Notes: generated by a model from the sequence alone, not told the origin. DNA of 64,000 bases from Sphingopyxis sp. 113P3 (GCF_001278035.1 NZ_CP009452.1:3257501-3321500); one strand, 5' to 3'. Positions 11,292-22,563 are shown, counted from the stretch's first letter. Translations and numbers: made by a program.

Positions 11292-11304
11292 GTGCGCATA
11301 TCCG

Positions 11305-12633
11305 TCAGCTGACAATTGCGGGGCGATACTTGGCGGAATCGCTGGTGAATTCCGCGCGGCCATAGCCCGCGAGCTGGCGCTCGATCCGACGCACGAGCCG
11401 CCGGTCGGCGAGGCGGCGGAGACCCGGCAGGCGCGATGCCGCGCGGTAGGCCGCCATGCGCCCCGCGGCGGCGAGCATCGTCGCGCCATAGATCAGATGG
11501 TCCCGGCGCGATACCGGCACGCCGACCTCCGCGGCGCGCTCCTCGTCCCCGCTCAGAAAGGCCTTCACAAAGAAGACGCGGCTGACCGAACGCTCGAGCC
11601 GCCGTTTGATCCGGCCCTTGGGTGAGGCATCTGCCGACAGCTCCGCCTCCATCGTCGCGCGCAGCAGGCCGCCGCAGATGCTATCATCATATTCGTAGCG
11701 CAAGGTCGCACTGCGCGTGCGCCAGATGCGCACAATCTCCTGCGGGGTGTCGGCGAGCAGATCCTCGGGCAGGCCGAGAAGATAACAGCGGTAGCGCGCA
11801 AGCTCGACCCGCGCGCGTTCGAGCCGGGTGAAGCGGGTGCGCCCCTTCGCCAGCACCTCCTGCGACAGGAAATAGATGGGGATGAGCCCCGCGGGCATCT
11901 GGTCGAGCTGTGGGATCGGCACGCCATAGGTTTTGGCGTCCCACATATCCGGCCGCGAGAGAATGTTGACGCGCACCATCGCGTGCATCAGCCGCACCAT
12001 CGCCGCCGCCTTGAAGCCGGGTCCGAAGCGCTCGAGCGCCCCGGGCAGCGCGGTCGTGGCAAAAAAGGTCGCGGTCTCCTTGACGCGCCGCGCCGCGGTT
12101 GCGTGGCCGAGCGTGCCGGTGAGCGCCATGGGCAGCGCCGAATATTTGTTGAGGAAAGTCGCGATGAACGCCCCGCGGATCAGGAACGGGGAAAGGTTCG
12201 CCGTCGCATTGCGCTCATAAGCCGCACCCTCTTCGACGAGACCCATGTCGAGCCACGGCGGTTTCTGCTCCATTTCCCTGATCAGCGCCACCAGTTCGGC
12301 GGGCGCATCTTGAACGGCCTCAACGCCCCTGTCGCAGGCCTCGACCAGCATCGCGACGGTGCGCTGAAAGCCATAGCGCGGCATCAGCGCAGCGTAAGCG
12401 TCGCCGGTGCGATCGCCGAGCATCGTATATTCGCGGATGCGCGCAAGGAGCTGCGGGTCCTCCAGATAGGCCGCCCTGTCGGCTCCCCGGACCCGCCCGA
12501 GTTCGCTGACCGCATCGGGCTCGGGGGCCCAGCGTTCGGGAGGTCTGTCAAAATCGAAGCGCCCGAAAAGATCGGGAAGGGCCTCGGCCTGGCCGCGCAC
12601 CCGGTGGGCGATCGCGCTGACATCACTGTTCAT
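11305..12633 (-). CDS. DUF2236 / oxygenase MpaB-family protein
   Basis: The 442-residue protein resembles the DUF2236 family, which includes fungal MpaB and bacterial latex-clearing-protein relatives. Family features I can see are KETATFFATTALPGALERFG and the heme-side helix AAMVRLMHAMVR, whose Arg and His are typically conserved, plus a downstream helix with RYRCYLLGLPEDLL. Members are haem-dependent oxygenases or of unknown function. The protein is cytoplasmic or peripheral, with no signal peptide. It is transcribed between the TRIC-like channel gene and an alpha/beta hydrolase gene. The specific substrate is unknown. Confidence 0.82.
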   Translation of the reverse strand: MNSDVSAIAHRVRGQAEALPDLFGRFDFDRPPERWAPEPDAVSELGRVRGADRAAYLEDPQLLARIREYTMLGDRTGDAYAALMPRYGFQRTVAMLVEACDRGVEAVQDAPAELVALIREMEQKPPWLDMGLVEEGAAYERNATANLSPFLIRGAFIATFLNKYSALPMALTGTLGHATAARRVKETATFFATTALPGALERFGPGFKAAAMVRLMHAMVRVNILSRPDMWDAKTYGVPIPQLDQMPAGLIPIYFLSQEVLAKGRTRFTRLERARVELARYRCYLLGLPEDLLADTPQEIVRIWRTRSATLRYEYDDSICGGLLRATMEAELSADASPKGRIKRRLERSVSRVFFVKAFLSGDEERAAEVGVPVSRRDHLIYGATMLAAAGRMAAYRAASRLPGLRRLADRRLVRRIERQLAGYGRAEFTSDSAKYRPAIVS

Positions 12634-12669
12634 AAGGCGAACCTGCCACAGATTCGCGATTTGGCAAGC

Positions 12670-13299
12670 CTAGCCGCTATTCGCCCCGCGGTAAGCCGGA
12701 AGCCCCAAAGACCAATGGATTGCCGCGCCGCGAAGCCCGAAACCGGCGAGTGCGCCCGCAATCGCCGCAATGGCGGTGCCCGTCCCGAGCCACTCCAGCA
12801 GGAGGAAAAGGCCCGACGCCAGCGCCGCCGCCGTGACATAGACTTCGGGCCGCATGATGATCGAGGGCACGCCCGCGAGCACGTCGCGGATCGTCCCTCC
12901 GACGCAGCCGGTAATCACGCCCATCAGCAAAGCGGGCGCGGGAGGCACACCCCAGGCGATCGCCTTTGCAGTGCCGAACACCGCATAGCCCGCAAGCCCG
13001 ACGGCGTCCGCCCATTCGAGCAACTGTCCGCGCCACCAGCGCTCAGGCGTCACCCAGACGACGACCGCGATCGCAATGCACATTGCCGCGATCGCGCCGT
13101 CGTGCACCCAGAATACCGGCGCGCCGATGAGCAGGTCGCGCACGCTGCCGCCGCCGACCCCGGTGACGAGGGCAAAAAAGCTCGCGGTGACCAGCGTCTG
13201 CCGCAGCCGCACCGCCATGAGGGCACCCGACAGCGCAAAAACGCCGATGCCGACCAGATCGAGCAGGCGGATGACAAGCGCATTGTCGAAGCCCGGCAT
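12670..13299 (-). CDS. TRIC-type trimeric intracellular cation channel (UPF0126/YadS)
   Basis: The 209-residue protein has about seven hydrophobic helices and an internal duplication, each half carrying a glycine-rich signature: GVGGGSVRDLLIG (about 47-59) and GCVGGTIRDVLAG (about 131-143). These GG-x-x-RD motifs form the pore kinks of bacterial TRIC channels, which pass potassium as homotrimers. It lies in the cytoplasmic membrane. The gene begins 8 bp after the amidohydrolase stop and is part of the long minus-strand run that starts at mdh. Confidence 0.9.
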   Translation of the reverse strand: MPGFDNALVIRLLDLVGIGVFALSGALMAVRLRQTLVTASFFALVTGVGGGSVRDLLIGAPVFWVHDGAIAAMCIAIAVVVWVTPERWWRGQLLEWADAVGLAGYAVFGTAKAIAWGVPPAPALLMGVITGCVGGTIRDVLAGVPSIIMRPEVYVTAAALASGLFLLLEWLGTGTAIAAIAGALAGFGLRGAAIHWSLGLPAYRGANSG

Positions 13300-13307
13300 C
13301 GCCGCCG

Positions 13308-14645
13308 CTATTCCGCCGCCGGGCGTACGCCGCCGATGATCGACAGCGTAATGGCAGTTACCGCGTTGCGGATCGCAGGCTCTGCCAGCGGCGCGAAGAC
13401 GGGCGAATGATTGGTGGGTGCGGGCTCGCCTTTCGCCTTGAGGTCCGCAAGCACAGCGGGGTCATAGCCGCCGATACCGAAGAACACCGAGGGCACACCG
13501 GCCTCGACATATTCCGAATAATCCTCACTGCCCGACAGCGGCGCGGCGCTCGCGGGTGCGAAGACGAGCCCCTTGCCGAACACGGGCCCGAGCAGCGCGG
13601 CCGCCGCCGACGCCATCGCCTCGTCGTTCACCAGCGCGCCGGTGCCGCTCAGATAGGTGATCGTGGGCTCAGGAGCATTGCCCATCGCCGCTGCAGCTTT
13701 GGCAGCGCGCGCTGTTCCGGTGCGCAAGAGTTCGCGCACTGCGCCTGACTGCGAGCGAAGATTGACCTTCACCTCGGCGCTGTCGGGGATGATGTTGGGG
13801 GCGCTGCCCGCGTGGATCGCGCCCACCGTGAGCACACCGAACGCCGCCGGATCCTTCTCGCGGCTGATGAGGAGCTGCGCGTCGGTCACGAAGCGCGCGG
13901 CAATCGGAATCGGGTCAATCGTCGCAGCGGGCATCGACCCGTGGCCGCCGCGACCATGGAAGACAATCGAATAGCTGTCCGATGCCGACGAGGAGGGCCC
14001 CGCCTTGACCGCCACGACGCCCGAGGGAAGGTTGCTGACGTGCGCGGCAAAGCCGAAATCGGGTCTTGGAAATCGCGTGAGCAGCCCATCATCGAGCATC
14101 GCCCGCGCACCCTTCAGCGTTTCTTCGGCTGGCTGGCCGATCAGGACCACTGTGCCCGACCAGCGGTCGCGCATCGCCGACAATGCCTGCGCGACGCCGA
14201 TCAGATAGGCGACATGGGTGTCGTGGCCGCAGGCATGCATCACGGGCACATCCTTGCCCTCATAGGTCGCGCGCGCCTTGCTCGCCCAGGCAAGGCCGGT
14301 CTTTTCCTCCATCGGCAGCGCGTCCATGTCGGCGCGCACGAGGATGGTCGGGCCATCCCCATTTTTGAGTACGCCGACCACGCCGGTGCCGCCGACCTTC
14401 TCGGTCACGGCAAAGCCCGCCTTGCGCAGCTGCTGCGCCAGAATCCCGGCGGTGCGCACCTCCTGCATGGCGAGTTCGGGATGACGGTGGAGATCCTTGT
14501 AGATCGCCTCGAGCGCGGGATAATTTTCATCGAGCAGCGCCGACAGCCGCGCATGGGCGGCTGCGACGTCGGGCGCCGCCTGTGCACTTGTGGCCACCAA
14601 GGACAGGGCCAGCGAAGCCGCCCCCCAAAGTCCGCGCTTCGCCAT
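13308..14645 (-). CDS. Exported M20D-family amidohydrolase / carboxypeptidase
   Basis: The 445-residue protein starts with a Sec signal peptide (MAKRGLWGAASLALSLV, cleavage near AQA-AP, about residue 24). The M20 metal-binding motifs are RADMDALP (104-111) and HACGHDTH (137-144), and the catalytic glutamates are in GQPAEE. M20D enzymes hydrolyse N-acyl amino acids, hippurate or indole-acyl amides. Being exported, it probably works in the periplasm on peptides or N-acyl amino acids. The gene follows lpdA by 24 bp on the same strand. Confidence 0.92.
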   Translation of the reverse strand: MAKRGLWGAASLALSLVATSAQAAPDVAAAHARLSALLDENYPALEAIYKDLHRHPELAMQEVRTAGILAQQLRKAGFAVTEKVGGTGVVGVLKNGDGPTILVRADMDALPMEEKTGLAWASKARATYEGKDVPVMHACGHDTHVAYLIGVAQALSAMRDRWSGTVVLIGQPAEETLKGARAMLDDGLLTRFPRPDFGFAAHVSNLPSGVVAVKAGPSSSASDSYSIVFHGRGGHGSMPAATIDPIPIAARFVTDAQLLISREKDPAAFGVLTVGAIHAGSAPNIIPDSAEVKVNLRSQSGAVRELLRTGTARAAKAAAAMGNAPEPTITYLSGTGALVNDEAMASAAAALLGPVFGKGLVFAPASAAPLSGSEDYSEYVEAGVPSVFFGIGGYDPAVLADLKAKGEPAPTNHSPVFAPLAEPAIRNAVTAITLSIIGGVRPAAE

Positions 14646-14669
14646 GATCTGTTCCCCCTGTGCCCGCCG

Positions 14670-16067
14670 TCAGATGTGGATCGGTTTTCCCGTCACGGCC
14701 ATCGCGGCTTCCTTGATTGCCTCGCTATGCGTCGGATGCGCGTGGCAGGTGTAGGCGATATCCTCGCTGGTCGCACCGAATTCCATCGCCTGCGCGGCCT
14801 GCGCGATCATCGTGCCGGCAACGCTCGCGATGCACCAGACGCCGAGCACGCGATCGGTCTTTGCATCGGCAATAACCTTCACGAAGCCGTCGGGTTCATG
14901 GTTGGTCTTGGCGCGGCTGTTGGCGAGCATCGGGAATTTGCCGATCTTGACCTCGCCCTTCTCCTTCGCCGCTTCCTCGGTGAGCCCGACGCCAGCGATT
15001 TCGGGCCAGGTGTAGACAACCGACGGGATGACATCGTGGTTCACGATGCCGGTCTGCCCCGCGATATTCTCGGCGCAGGCGATACCTTCATCTTCGGCCT
15101 TGTGCGCGAGCATCGGACCGGGCACGACGTCACCGATCGCCCAGATGCCGCTGACCGCGGTGCGGAATCCATGGTCGATCTCGATCTGGCCGCGCTTGTT
15201 GACCTCGAGACCCGCCTTGTCGAGAGCGAGCCCGTCGGTGTTCGGGCGGCGGCCGATCGACACGAGAACGACATCGGCTTCGAGCGTCTCGGCCTCGCCG
15301 CCGGCCGCCGGCTCGAGCGTCAGCACGGCCTTTTTGCCCTTGACCTCGGCCTTGGTGACCTTGGTCTTGAGCTTGAACTCGATGCCCTGCTTCTTGAAAA
15401 TCTTGTTCGCCTCCTTGCGGACGTCGCCGTCCATGCCGGGCAGGATCTGATCGAGAAATTCGACGCAGGTGACCTTGGCGCCGAGACGGCGCCAGACGCT
15501 TCCGAGTTCGAGCCCGATCACGCCGCCACCGATCACGACCATGTGCCCCGGCACCTTCGCCAGTTCGAGCGCGCCGGTCGAATCGACAATCACGCCCTTT
15601 GCATTGTCGACCTCGACGCCCGGGAGCGGCGTAACCGAGGACCCGGTCGCGATGATGATATTCTTCGCGCGTACGGCCTTGCCCGCCACCTCGACGGTGT
15701 CGTTCGACGTGAAGCTGGCATAGCCTTTCAGCCAGTCGACCTTGTTCTTCTTGAAGAGGAACTCGATGCCGCCGGTCAGGCCCTTGACCGCATCCTTGCG
15801 CTGGCCGTGCATGGCGTCGAGGTCGAGCTGGGGTTTCACCTTGATCCCCATTTTCTCCATCGCGCCGCCGGCCGCGGCTTCAAAATATTCCGACGCATGC
15901 AGCATCGCCTTCGACGGGATGCAGCCGACGTTGAGGCAGGTGCCCCCCAGCGTCTCGCGCCCTTCGGCACAAGCGGTCTTGAGCCCCAGCTGCGCCGCGC
16001 GAATCGCGGCGACATAGCCGCCCGGACCGGCACCGATGACAAGGACGTCGTAGTCGTAATCAGCCAT
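14670..16067 (-). CDS. lpdA: Dihydrolipoyl dehydrogenase (E3)
   Basis: The 465-residue FAD enzyme reoxidises the dihydrolipoyl groups of 2-oxo-acid dehydrogenase complexes. The FAD motif GAGPGGYVAA opens the protein and the redox disulfide is GGTCLNVGCIPSK (C44, C49). The NAD-binding motif is VIGGGVIGLELG and the catalytic His/Glu pair is in HAHPTHSE near the C-terminus. I moved the start to MADYDYD (16067), because GGAG lies 6 nt before that ATG and an upstream in-frame ATG has none. It ends the odhB-sucA block, so it most likely serves the 2-oxoglutarate dehydrogenase complex. Confidence 0.97.
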   Translation of the reverse strand: MADYDYDVLVIGAGPGGYVAAIRAAQLGLKTACAEGRETLGGTCLNVGCIPSKAMLHASEYFEAAAGGAMEKMGIKVKPQLDLDAMHGQRKDAVKGLTGGIEFLFKKNKVDWLKGYASFTSNDTVEVAGKAVRAKNIIIATGSSVTPLPGVEVDNAKGVIVDSTGALELAKVPGHMVVIGGGVIGLELGSVWRRLGAKVTCVEFLDQILPGMDGDVRKEANKIFKKQGIEFKLKTKVTKAEVKGKKAVLTLEPAAGGEAETLEADVVLVSIGRRPNTDGLALDKAGLEVNKRGQIEIDHGFRTAVSGIWAIGDVVPGPMLAHKAEDEGIACAENIAGQTGIVNHDVIPSVVYTWPEIAGVGLTEEAAKEKGEVKIGKFPMLANSRAKTNHEPDGFVKVIADAKTDRVLGVWCIASVAGTMIAQAAQAMEFGATSEDIAYTCHAHPTHSEAIKEAAMAVTGKPIHI

Positions 16068-16084
16068 TATCAACTCCATTCGTC

Positions 16085-16154
16085 ATCCCGGCGGTGCCGG
16101 GATCGCTGGCGTCGAGGGCGGCGCCAGGGGGTAGCGGCCCCGGCTTGGCCGGGG
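16085..16154. repeat. Palindromic (REP-like) elements between odhB and lpdA
   Basis: Three inverted repeats are packed into the 95-bp gap. ATCCCGGC-3-GCCGGGAT spans 16085-16103, CTGGCG...CGCCAG spans 16106-16127, and CCCCGGC-TTG-GCCGGGG spans 16138-16154. The last matches the core of two more copies between mdh and sucD. They can fold as RNA hairpins inside the operon message and could stabilise or end upstream segments. Confidence 0.6.
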
Positions 16155-16162
16155 CGACGTCT

Positions 16163-17398
16163 TTACAAATCGATGAGCAGCCGCGTGGGATCCTCGATCG
16201 CTTCCTTGATCGTCTTGAGGAAGGTCACCGCCTCACGGCCGTCGACCAGACGGTGGTCGTAGCTGAGCGCCAGATACATCATCGGGCGGATCACGATCTC
16301 GCCGTTCCGGACAACCGGGCGGTCCTCGATGCGGTGGAGACCGAGAACGGCCGACTGCGGCGGGTTGATGATCGGTGTCGACATGAGGCCGCCGAACACG
16401 CCGCCGTTCGAGATGGTGAAGGTGCCGCCGGTCATGTCTTCCATCGTCAGCGTGCCTTCCTTGGCCCGCTTGCCAAGGTCGGCGATCGCCTTTTCGATCT
16501 CGGCAAAGGACAGGCTTTCGGCATTGCGGACGATCGGCACGACGAGCCCGTTGGGCGCACTGACCGCCACCGAGACGTCGAGATAATCATGATAGACGAT
16601 CTCGTCGCCATCGATCCGTGCATTGACCGCGGGGATGTCATGCGCAGCAAGCGCGACCGCCTTGGTGAAAAAGCTCATGAAGCCGAGGCGAACGCCATGT
16701 TTCTTCTCGAAACTCTCGCGATATTTCTCGCGCGTCTCAATCACCGCCGACATGTCGCAGTCGTTGAAGGTGGTCAGCATCGCCGCGGTGTCCTGCGCCG
16801 ACTTCAGCCGCTTGGCGATCGTCTGGCGCATGCGCGTCATCTTGACCCGCTCTTCGCGGCGGCCCGGGGCACCGCTCGCAGCCGGGGCCGGTGTGGCGGC
16901 GGCAGATGCCGGAGCGGCCGCGGACGCGTCGGGAGCGGCATTGGCGGCGGCAAGCACGTCCTCCTTGGTCAGCCGGCCGTCCTTGCCTGTCCCCTTGATC
17001 TTGCTCGGATCGAGGCCATGCTCGAGCACCAGCCGCCGCACCGCAGGCGACAGCGTCGGGACCGTGTCGGCCGCCTCGCCCGTCGCAGCGGGAGCGGGCG
17101 CGGCGGCTTCGGCCTTCGCCGCCGGAGCGGGTGATGGAGCCGCCGCGGCGGGGTTGCCCGCGCCCGCCTCGATCGTCGCAATCACCGCGCCGACATTGAC
17201 CGTGTCGCCGACCGCGGCGACCTGCTGGCCCATCACGCCGGCGACCGGGGAGGGCACCTCGACCGCGACCTTGTCGGTTTCAAGGCTCGCGATCGGTTCG
17301 TCGACCGCGACCGCATCGCCCGGCTGTTTCAGCCATTCGCCGATCGTCGCTTCGGTGACGCTTTCGCCGAGGGTGGGAACTTTGACTTCGGTGCTCAT
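16163..17398 (-). CDS. odhB: Dihydrolipoyllysine succinyltransferase (E2 of 2-oxoglutarate dehydrogenase)
   Basis: The 411-residue protein has one lipoyl domain with the lipoylated lysine in [10 protein letters not shown] (K43). An Ala/Pro-rich linker follows, then an E3-binding domain (about 116-150, [20 protein letters not shown]), a second linker, and the catalytic acyltransferase domain. That domain ends in [11 protein letters not shown], where H382 and D386 are catalytic. Succinyl groups pass from the SucA-bound intermediate to CoA. The gene lies 21 bp after sucA and 95 bp before lpdA, the standard order for this complex. Confidence 0.97.
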   Translation of the reverse strand: MSTEVKVPTLGESVTEATIGEWLKQPGDAVAVDEPIASLETDKVAVEVPSPVAGVMGQQVAAVGDTVNVGAVIATIEAGAGNPAAAAPSPAPAAKAEAAAPAPAATGEAADTVPTLSPAVRRLVLEHGLDPSKIKGTGKDGRLTKEDVLAAANAAPDASAAAPASAAATPAPAASGAPGRREERVKMTRMRQTIAKRLKSAQDTAAMLTTFNDCDMSAVIETREKYRESFEKKHGVRLGFMSFFTKAVALAAHDIPAVNARIDGDEIVYHDYLDVSVAVSAPNGLVVPIVRNAESLSFAEIEKAIADLGKRAKEGTLTMEDMTGGTFTISNGGVFGGLMSTPIINPPQSAVLGLHRIEDRPVVRNGEIVIRPMMYLALSYDHRLVDGREAVTFLKTIKEAIEDPTRLLIDL

Positions 17399-17419
17399 GG
17401 GGTCATTCCTTGCGGGAGA

Positions 17420-20233
17420 TCAGGCTTTTTTCTTGGTACGGCGAATTTCGGCGCGAACGCTGAGGTCGAGCGCATCGGCGACGAGCGCGGCCTGCTCGGT
17501 CTGATGGCGGCTCATCAGACCCGTCGCGGGCGATGCCGCGGCGGCGCGGCCAGCATAGCGCGGGCGCATCCCCTTGTGACCCGCCGCATTCAGGCTTTCC
17601 TCGATCAGCGATTCAACGAAGAACCAGGCCCCATTGTTGCGCGGCTCTTCCTGCGCCCAAACCACCTCCTGAAGATTTGTCATCCGCTTGAGACGGATGG
17701 CAAGCGCTTCTCCCGGGAAGGGGTAGAGCTGTTCGATGCGCACCACGCTGACGTCTTCGAGACCCGCGCTGTCGCGCGCCTCCATCAAATCGTAGGCGAC
17801 CTTGCCCGAGCAGAGCACCAGCCGCCGGATCTTGTCGTCGGCGGGCGGCGTCATGTCGGATTTGATGCGCATGAAATGACTGTCGCCGAGGAACTCGTCG
17901 CGGCTGCTGACCGCGAGCTTGTGCCGCAGGAGCGACTTGGGCGTCATGATGATCAGCGGCTTGCGGAAGTCGCGGAGCATCTGGCGGCGCAATACGTGGA
18001 AATAATTGGCCGGCGTCGTGATGTTGCAGACCTGGATATTGTCGCCCGCGCAGAGCTGGAGGAAGCGTTCAAGACGTGCCGAACTATGCTCGGGGCCCTG
18101 CCCTTCATAGCCATGCGGCAACAGCATCACGAGGCCGTTGGCGCGCAGCCATTTGGCTTCCCCGCTCGCGATGAACTGGTCGATCATGATCTGCGCGCCG
18201 TTGGCGAAGTCGCCGAACTGCGCCTCCCAGAGCACAAGGCTCTTGGGATCGGCCATCGCATAGCCATATTCGAAGCCGAGCACGCCATATTCGCTCAGCG
18301 GGCTGTCGAGCACCTCGAAGCGGCCGTGCGGCAGCGTCTTCAATGGCACATATTTCGCCTCGGTCGTCTGGTCGACCCAGACGGCGTGGCGCTGGCTGAA
18401 CGTACCGCGCCCCGAATCCTGACCCGACAGGCGGACCTGATATCCTTCGCTCAGCAGCGTACCGAATGCGAGCGCCTCGCCGGTCGCCCAGTCGAAATTT
18501 TCGCCCGTCTTGAACATCTCCGCGCGCGCGTCGATCACGCGGCGGAGCGTCTTGTGGACGTCGACATCGTCGGGGATGGTGGTGATTGCGCGGCCGACCG
18601 CGTCGAACAGCTTGCTCGTCACCCCGGTTTCGACGTTGCGGCGGTTGCCGTCATCATCCTTGGGCGCGTAGAGGCCCGACCAGCGGCCAGCGAACCAGTC
18701 CGCCTTGTTGGGTTTGTAATCGGCGCCGAGTTTGAATTCCTCTTCAAGGTGCGCGATGAATTCGGCGCGATGCCGCGTGACAAAATCGGCGTCGATCACG
18801 CCTTCGTCGACGAGGCGCGCCGCAAACAGCTCGCTCACCGGCGGGTGCTGCCGGATCGTCTTGTACATCAGCGGCTGGGTGAAGCTCGGCTCGTCGCCCT
18901 CATTGTGGCCGAAGCGGCGATAGCACCACATGTCGATGACGATGTCGCGCTTGAACTGCTGGCGGAAATCGATCGCGAGCTTGCACGCGAATGTCACCGC
19001 CTCGGGGTCATCGCCGTTGACGTGAAGGATTGGCGCCTGGACGCCCTTGGCGACATCCGAGGGGTAGGGTGAGGAGCGCGCGAATTGCGGGCTCGTCGTG
19101 AATCCGATCTGGTTGTTGACGATGAAATGGATGCAGCCGCCGGTGTTGTATCCGCGCACGCCCGAGAAGCCGAGGCATTCCCAGACGATCCCCTGCCCTG
19201 CAAAGGCTGCGTCGCCGTGGATCAGCACGGGCAGCACCTGCTCATGCTTGCCAAGGTCGTCACGGTGGACCTGCTGCGCGCGCACCTTGCCGAGCACGAC
19301 AGGATCGACCGCCTCGAGGTGCGAGGGGTTGGGGACGAGCGACATGTGGACGCTGATCCCGTCAAACTCGCGGTCGGTCGAGGTGCCGAGGTGATATTTG
19401 ACATCGCCCGACCCGCCTACATCGGTGGGGTTGGCGCTCCCGCCATGGAATTCGTGGAAAATGACGCGGTAGGGCTTCGCCATCACATTGGCGAGCATGT
19501 TGAGCCGCCCGCGATGCGCCATGCCATAGACGATTTCGCGGACGCCGTACTGGCCGCCATATTTGATGATGGCTTCCATCGCCGGAATCATCGCCTCGCC
19601 GCCATCGAGCCCGAAGCGCTTGGTCCCGACATATTTCTTGGCGAGAAACTTCTCCCACTCCTCGGCGTCGATCACCTTCTTGAGGATCGCCTGCTTGCCC
19701 TCGGGGGTGAACTCGACGCGCTTGTCGGCACCCTCCATCCGGTCCTGGAGGAACCGCCGTTCCTCGACATCGGAGATATGCATATATTCGAGGCCGACAT
19801 GACCGCAGTAATTGGATTGCAGGATCGCGACGATCTCACGCACGCTCGCCTTTTCCAGACCGAGCGTTCCGCCCAGGAAGATCGGCCGGTCCTGGTCCGC
19901 GCCGACGAACCCGTGATATTCCGGTGTCAGGTCGGCGGGCAGCTCGCGCTTCGACAGACCAAGCGGATCCAGCTTTGCCGCCAGGTGCCCGCGCACACGA
20001 TAGGTGCGGATCAGCATCATCGCGCGGATCGCCTCGTCGGCGGCACGCTCGACCTCGGCGTTCGAAAGCGGCTGCCCGGCCTTGGCGGCTGCAGCCTTTA
20101 CCGCAACCTGCATCTGCTGCGGATCGAGCGCGGCCGTCAGGTCGTCGGCGTCGATCAGGGGCCAGTTCTTCGGCGCCCAGCTCGGGCCGGCCTGCGGCTC
20201 GTCGATGTCAAAGCTCTGTCGTTCGAGGTTCAT
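17420..20233 (-). CDS. sucA: 2-oxoglutarate dehydrogenase E1 component
   Basis: The protein has about 937 residues and is the thiamine-diphosphate-dependent E1 subunit. It decarboxylates 2-oxoglutarate and reductively succinylates the lipoyl arm of OdhB. Family landmarks are YGMAHRGRLN, the ThDP segment HGDAAFAGQGIVWE, the GHNEGDEPSFTQP motif, and EAQFGDFANGAQ with LPHGYEGQGPEHSS in the transketolase-like second half. I place the start at MNLERQSFD (20233). A second ATG four codons upstream (20245) is possible. The gene follows sucD and precedes odhB and lpdA. Confidence 0.97.
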   Translation of the reverse strand: MNLERQSFDIDEPQAGPSWAPKNWPLIDADDLTAALDPQQMQVAVKAAAAKAGQPLSNAEVERAADEAIRAMMLIRTYRVRGHLAAKLDPLGLSKRELPADLTPEYHGFVGADQDRPIFLGGTLGLEKASVREIVAILQSNYCGHVGLEYMHISDVEERRFLQDRMEGADKRVEFTPEGKQAILKKVIDAEEWEKFLAKKYVGTKRFGLDGGEAMIPAMEAIIKYGGQYGVREIVYGMAHRGRLNMLANVMAKPYRVIFHEFHGGSANPTDVGGSGDVKYHLGTSTDREFDGISVHMSLVPNPSHLEAVDPVVLGKVRAQQVHRDDLGKHEQVLPVLIHGDAAFAGQGIVWECLGFSGVRGYNTGGCIHFIVNNQIGFTTSPQFARSSPYPSDVAKGVQAPILHVNGDDPEAVTFACKLAIDFRQQFKRDIVIDMWCYRRFGHNEGDEPSFTQPLMYKTIRQHPPVSELFAARLVDEGVIDADFVTRHRAEFIAHLEEEFKLGADYKPNKADWFAGRWSGLYAPKDDDGNRRNVETGVTSKLFDAVGRAITTIPDDVDVHKTLRRVIDARAEMFKTGENFDWATGEALAFGTLLSEGYQVRLSGQDSGRGTFSQRHAVWVDQTTEAKYVPLKTLPHGRFEVLDSPLSEYGVLGFEYGYAMADPKSLVLWEAQFGDFANGAQIMIDQFIASGEAKWLRANGLVMLLPHGYEGQGPEHSSARLERFLQLCAGDNIQVCNITTPANYFHVLRRQMLRDFRKPLIIMTPKSLLRHKLAVSSRDEFLGDSHFMRIKSDMTPPADDKIRRLVLCSGKVAYDLMEARDSAGLEDVSVVRIEQLYPFPGEALAIRLKRMTNLQEVVWAQEEPRNNGAWFFVESLIEESLNAAGHKGMRPRYAGRAAAASPATGLMSRHQTEQAALVADALDLSVRAEIRRTKKKA

Positions 20234-20325
20234 TGTCGTTTCCATTCTCGGGGGAGGAATGGCAGGAGAAGGATAAGGGGATCCGCGCCCGCCGGCAATG
20301 CAAAGCCGCCCGCGGGCGCAGGTCC

Positions 20326-21216
20326 TCAGACGCGTTCCTTCAGCACTTCGGCAAGCGTGGTGCCGAGTTCGGACGGGCTCGCCGACACGGTAATGCCCGC
20401 GGCCTCCATCGCGGCGATCTTGCTTTCTGCGTCGCCCTTGCCGCCCGACACGATCGCGCCGGCGTGGCCCATGCGGCGTCCCGGAGGCGCCGTGCGGCCC
20501 GCGATGAAGCCGACCATCGGCTTCTTGCGGCCGCGCTTCGCCTCGTCGATCAGGAACTGCGCCGCCTGCTCCTCGGCGTCGCCGCCGATCTCGCCGATCA
20601 TGATGATCGACTTGGTTTCATCGTCGGCGAGGAAGAGTTCGAGCACGTCGATGAAGTTGGTGCCATTGACCGGGTCCCCGCCGATGCCGACGGCGGTCGT
20701 CTGGCCCAGCCCGACGTTCGAGGTCTGAAACACCGCTTCATAGGTCAGCGTACCGGAGCGCGAGACGACACCGACGCTGCCCTTCTTGAAGATCGAACCC
20801 GGCATGATGCCGATCTTGCACTCGTCAGGCGTCAGCACGCCCGGGCAGTTCGGGCCGATCAGCCGCGATTTCGATCCCGAAAGGGCGCGCTTGACCTTCA
20901 CCATGTCGAGCACGGGAATGCCCTCGGTGATCGCGACAATAAGCTCGATCTCGGCATCGATCGCCTCGAGGATCGAGTCCGCTGCGAACGGCGGCGGAAC
21001 ATAGATGACCGATGCGGTCGCACCGGTCGCATGCTTGGCTTCGGCGACCGTATCGAACATCGGCAGGCCGATATGGGTCGTCCCGCCCTTGCCCGGCGTC
21101 ACGCCGCCGACCATCTGCGTGCCATAGGCGAGCGCCTGTTCGGTATGGAAGGTGCCGGTTGCACCCGTCATGCCTTGCGTGATGACCTTGGTATTCTTGT
21201 CGATGAGAATGGACAT
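20326..21216 (-). CDS. sucD: Succinyl-CoA synthetase alpha subunit
   Basis: The 296-residue protein binds CoA through its N-terminal Rossmann domain ([20 protein letters not shown]). It carries the phosphohistidine in [12 protein letters not shown] (H251), which relays phosphate between succinyl phosphate and the nucleotide. The start is MSILIDKN (21216), the conserved family start. The beta subunit gene sucC, which usually precedes sucD directly, is absent: the gap to mdh is only about 80 bp and filled by palindromes. The beta subunit must be encoded elsewhere in the genome. Confidence 0.96.
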   Translation of the reverse strand: MSILIDKNTKVITQGMTGATGTFHTEQALAYGTQMVGGVTPGKGGTTHIGLPMFDTVAEAKHATGATASVIYVPPPFAADSILEAIDAEIELIVAITEGIPVLDMVKVKRALSGSKSRLIGPNCPGVLTPDECKIGIMPGSIFKKGSVGVVSRSGTLTYEAVFQTSNVGLGQTTAVGIGGDPVNGTNFIDVLELFLADDETKSIIMIGEIGGDAEEQAAQFLIDEAKRGRKKPMVGFIAGRTAPPGRRMGHAGAIVSGGKGDAESKIAAMEAAGITVSASPSELGTTLAEVLKERV

Positions 21217-21239
21217 AGTCTGGCTTCCGTTTCGCATTT

Positions 21240-21290
21240 CCCCGGCGGAAGCCGGGGTCCATCGGGGGAGATCCCCGGCGTGAGCCGGGG
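21240..21290. repeat. Two CCCCGGC/GCCGGGG palindromes between mdh and sucD
   Basis: Two copies of the same palindrome fill the gap: CCCCGGC-GGAA-GCCGGGG at 21240-21257 and CCCCGGC-GTGA-GCCGGGG at 21273-21290. They match the element at 16138-16154. Each can form a 7-bp GC stem in the mRNA of the operon. They have the look of a dispersed REP-type element. Confidence 0.65.
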
Positions 21291-21298
21291 AGCAGAAA

Positions 21299-22563
<1,265 letters not shown>

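Noticed and set aside
13812..16262. An 816-codon plus-strand open frame
   Set aside because: It lies antisense to the M20 amidohydrolase and lpdA, whose motifs are clear. The translation is rich in Arg/His/Asp with no family signature, as expected for a shadow frame in GC-rich DNA.
19085..20728. A 547-codon plus-strand open frame, and similar frames at 11983-13410, 36948-38330 and 1986-3185
   Set aside because: All are antisense to recognised genes and carry no motif, signal or sensible start.
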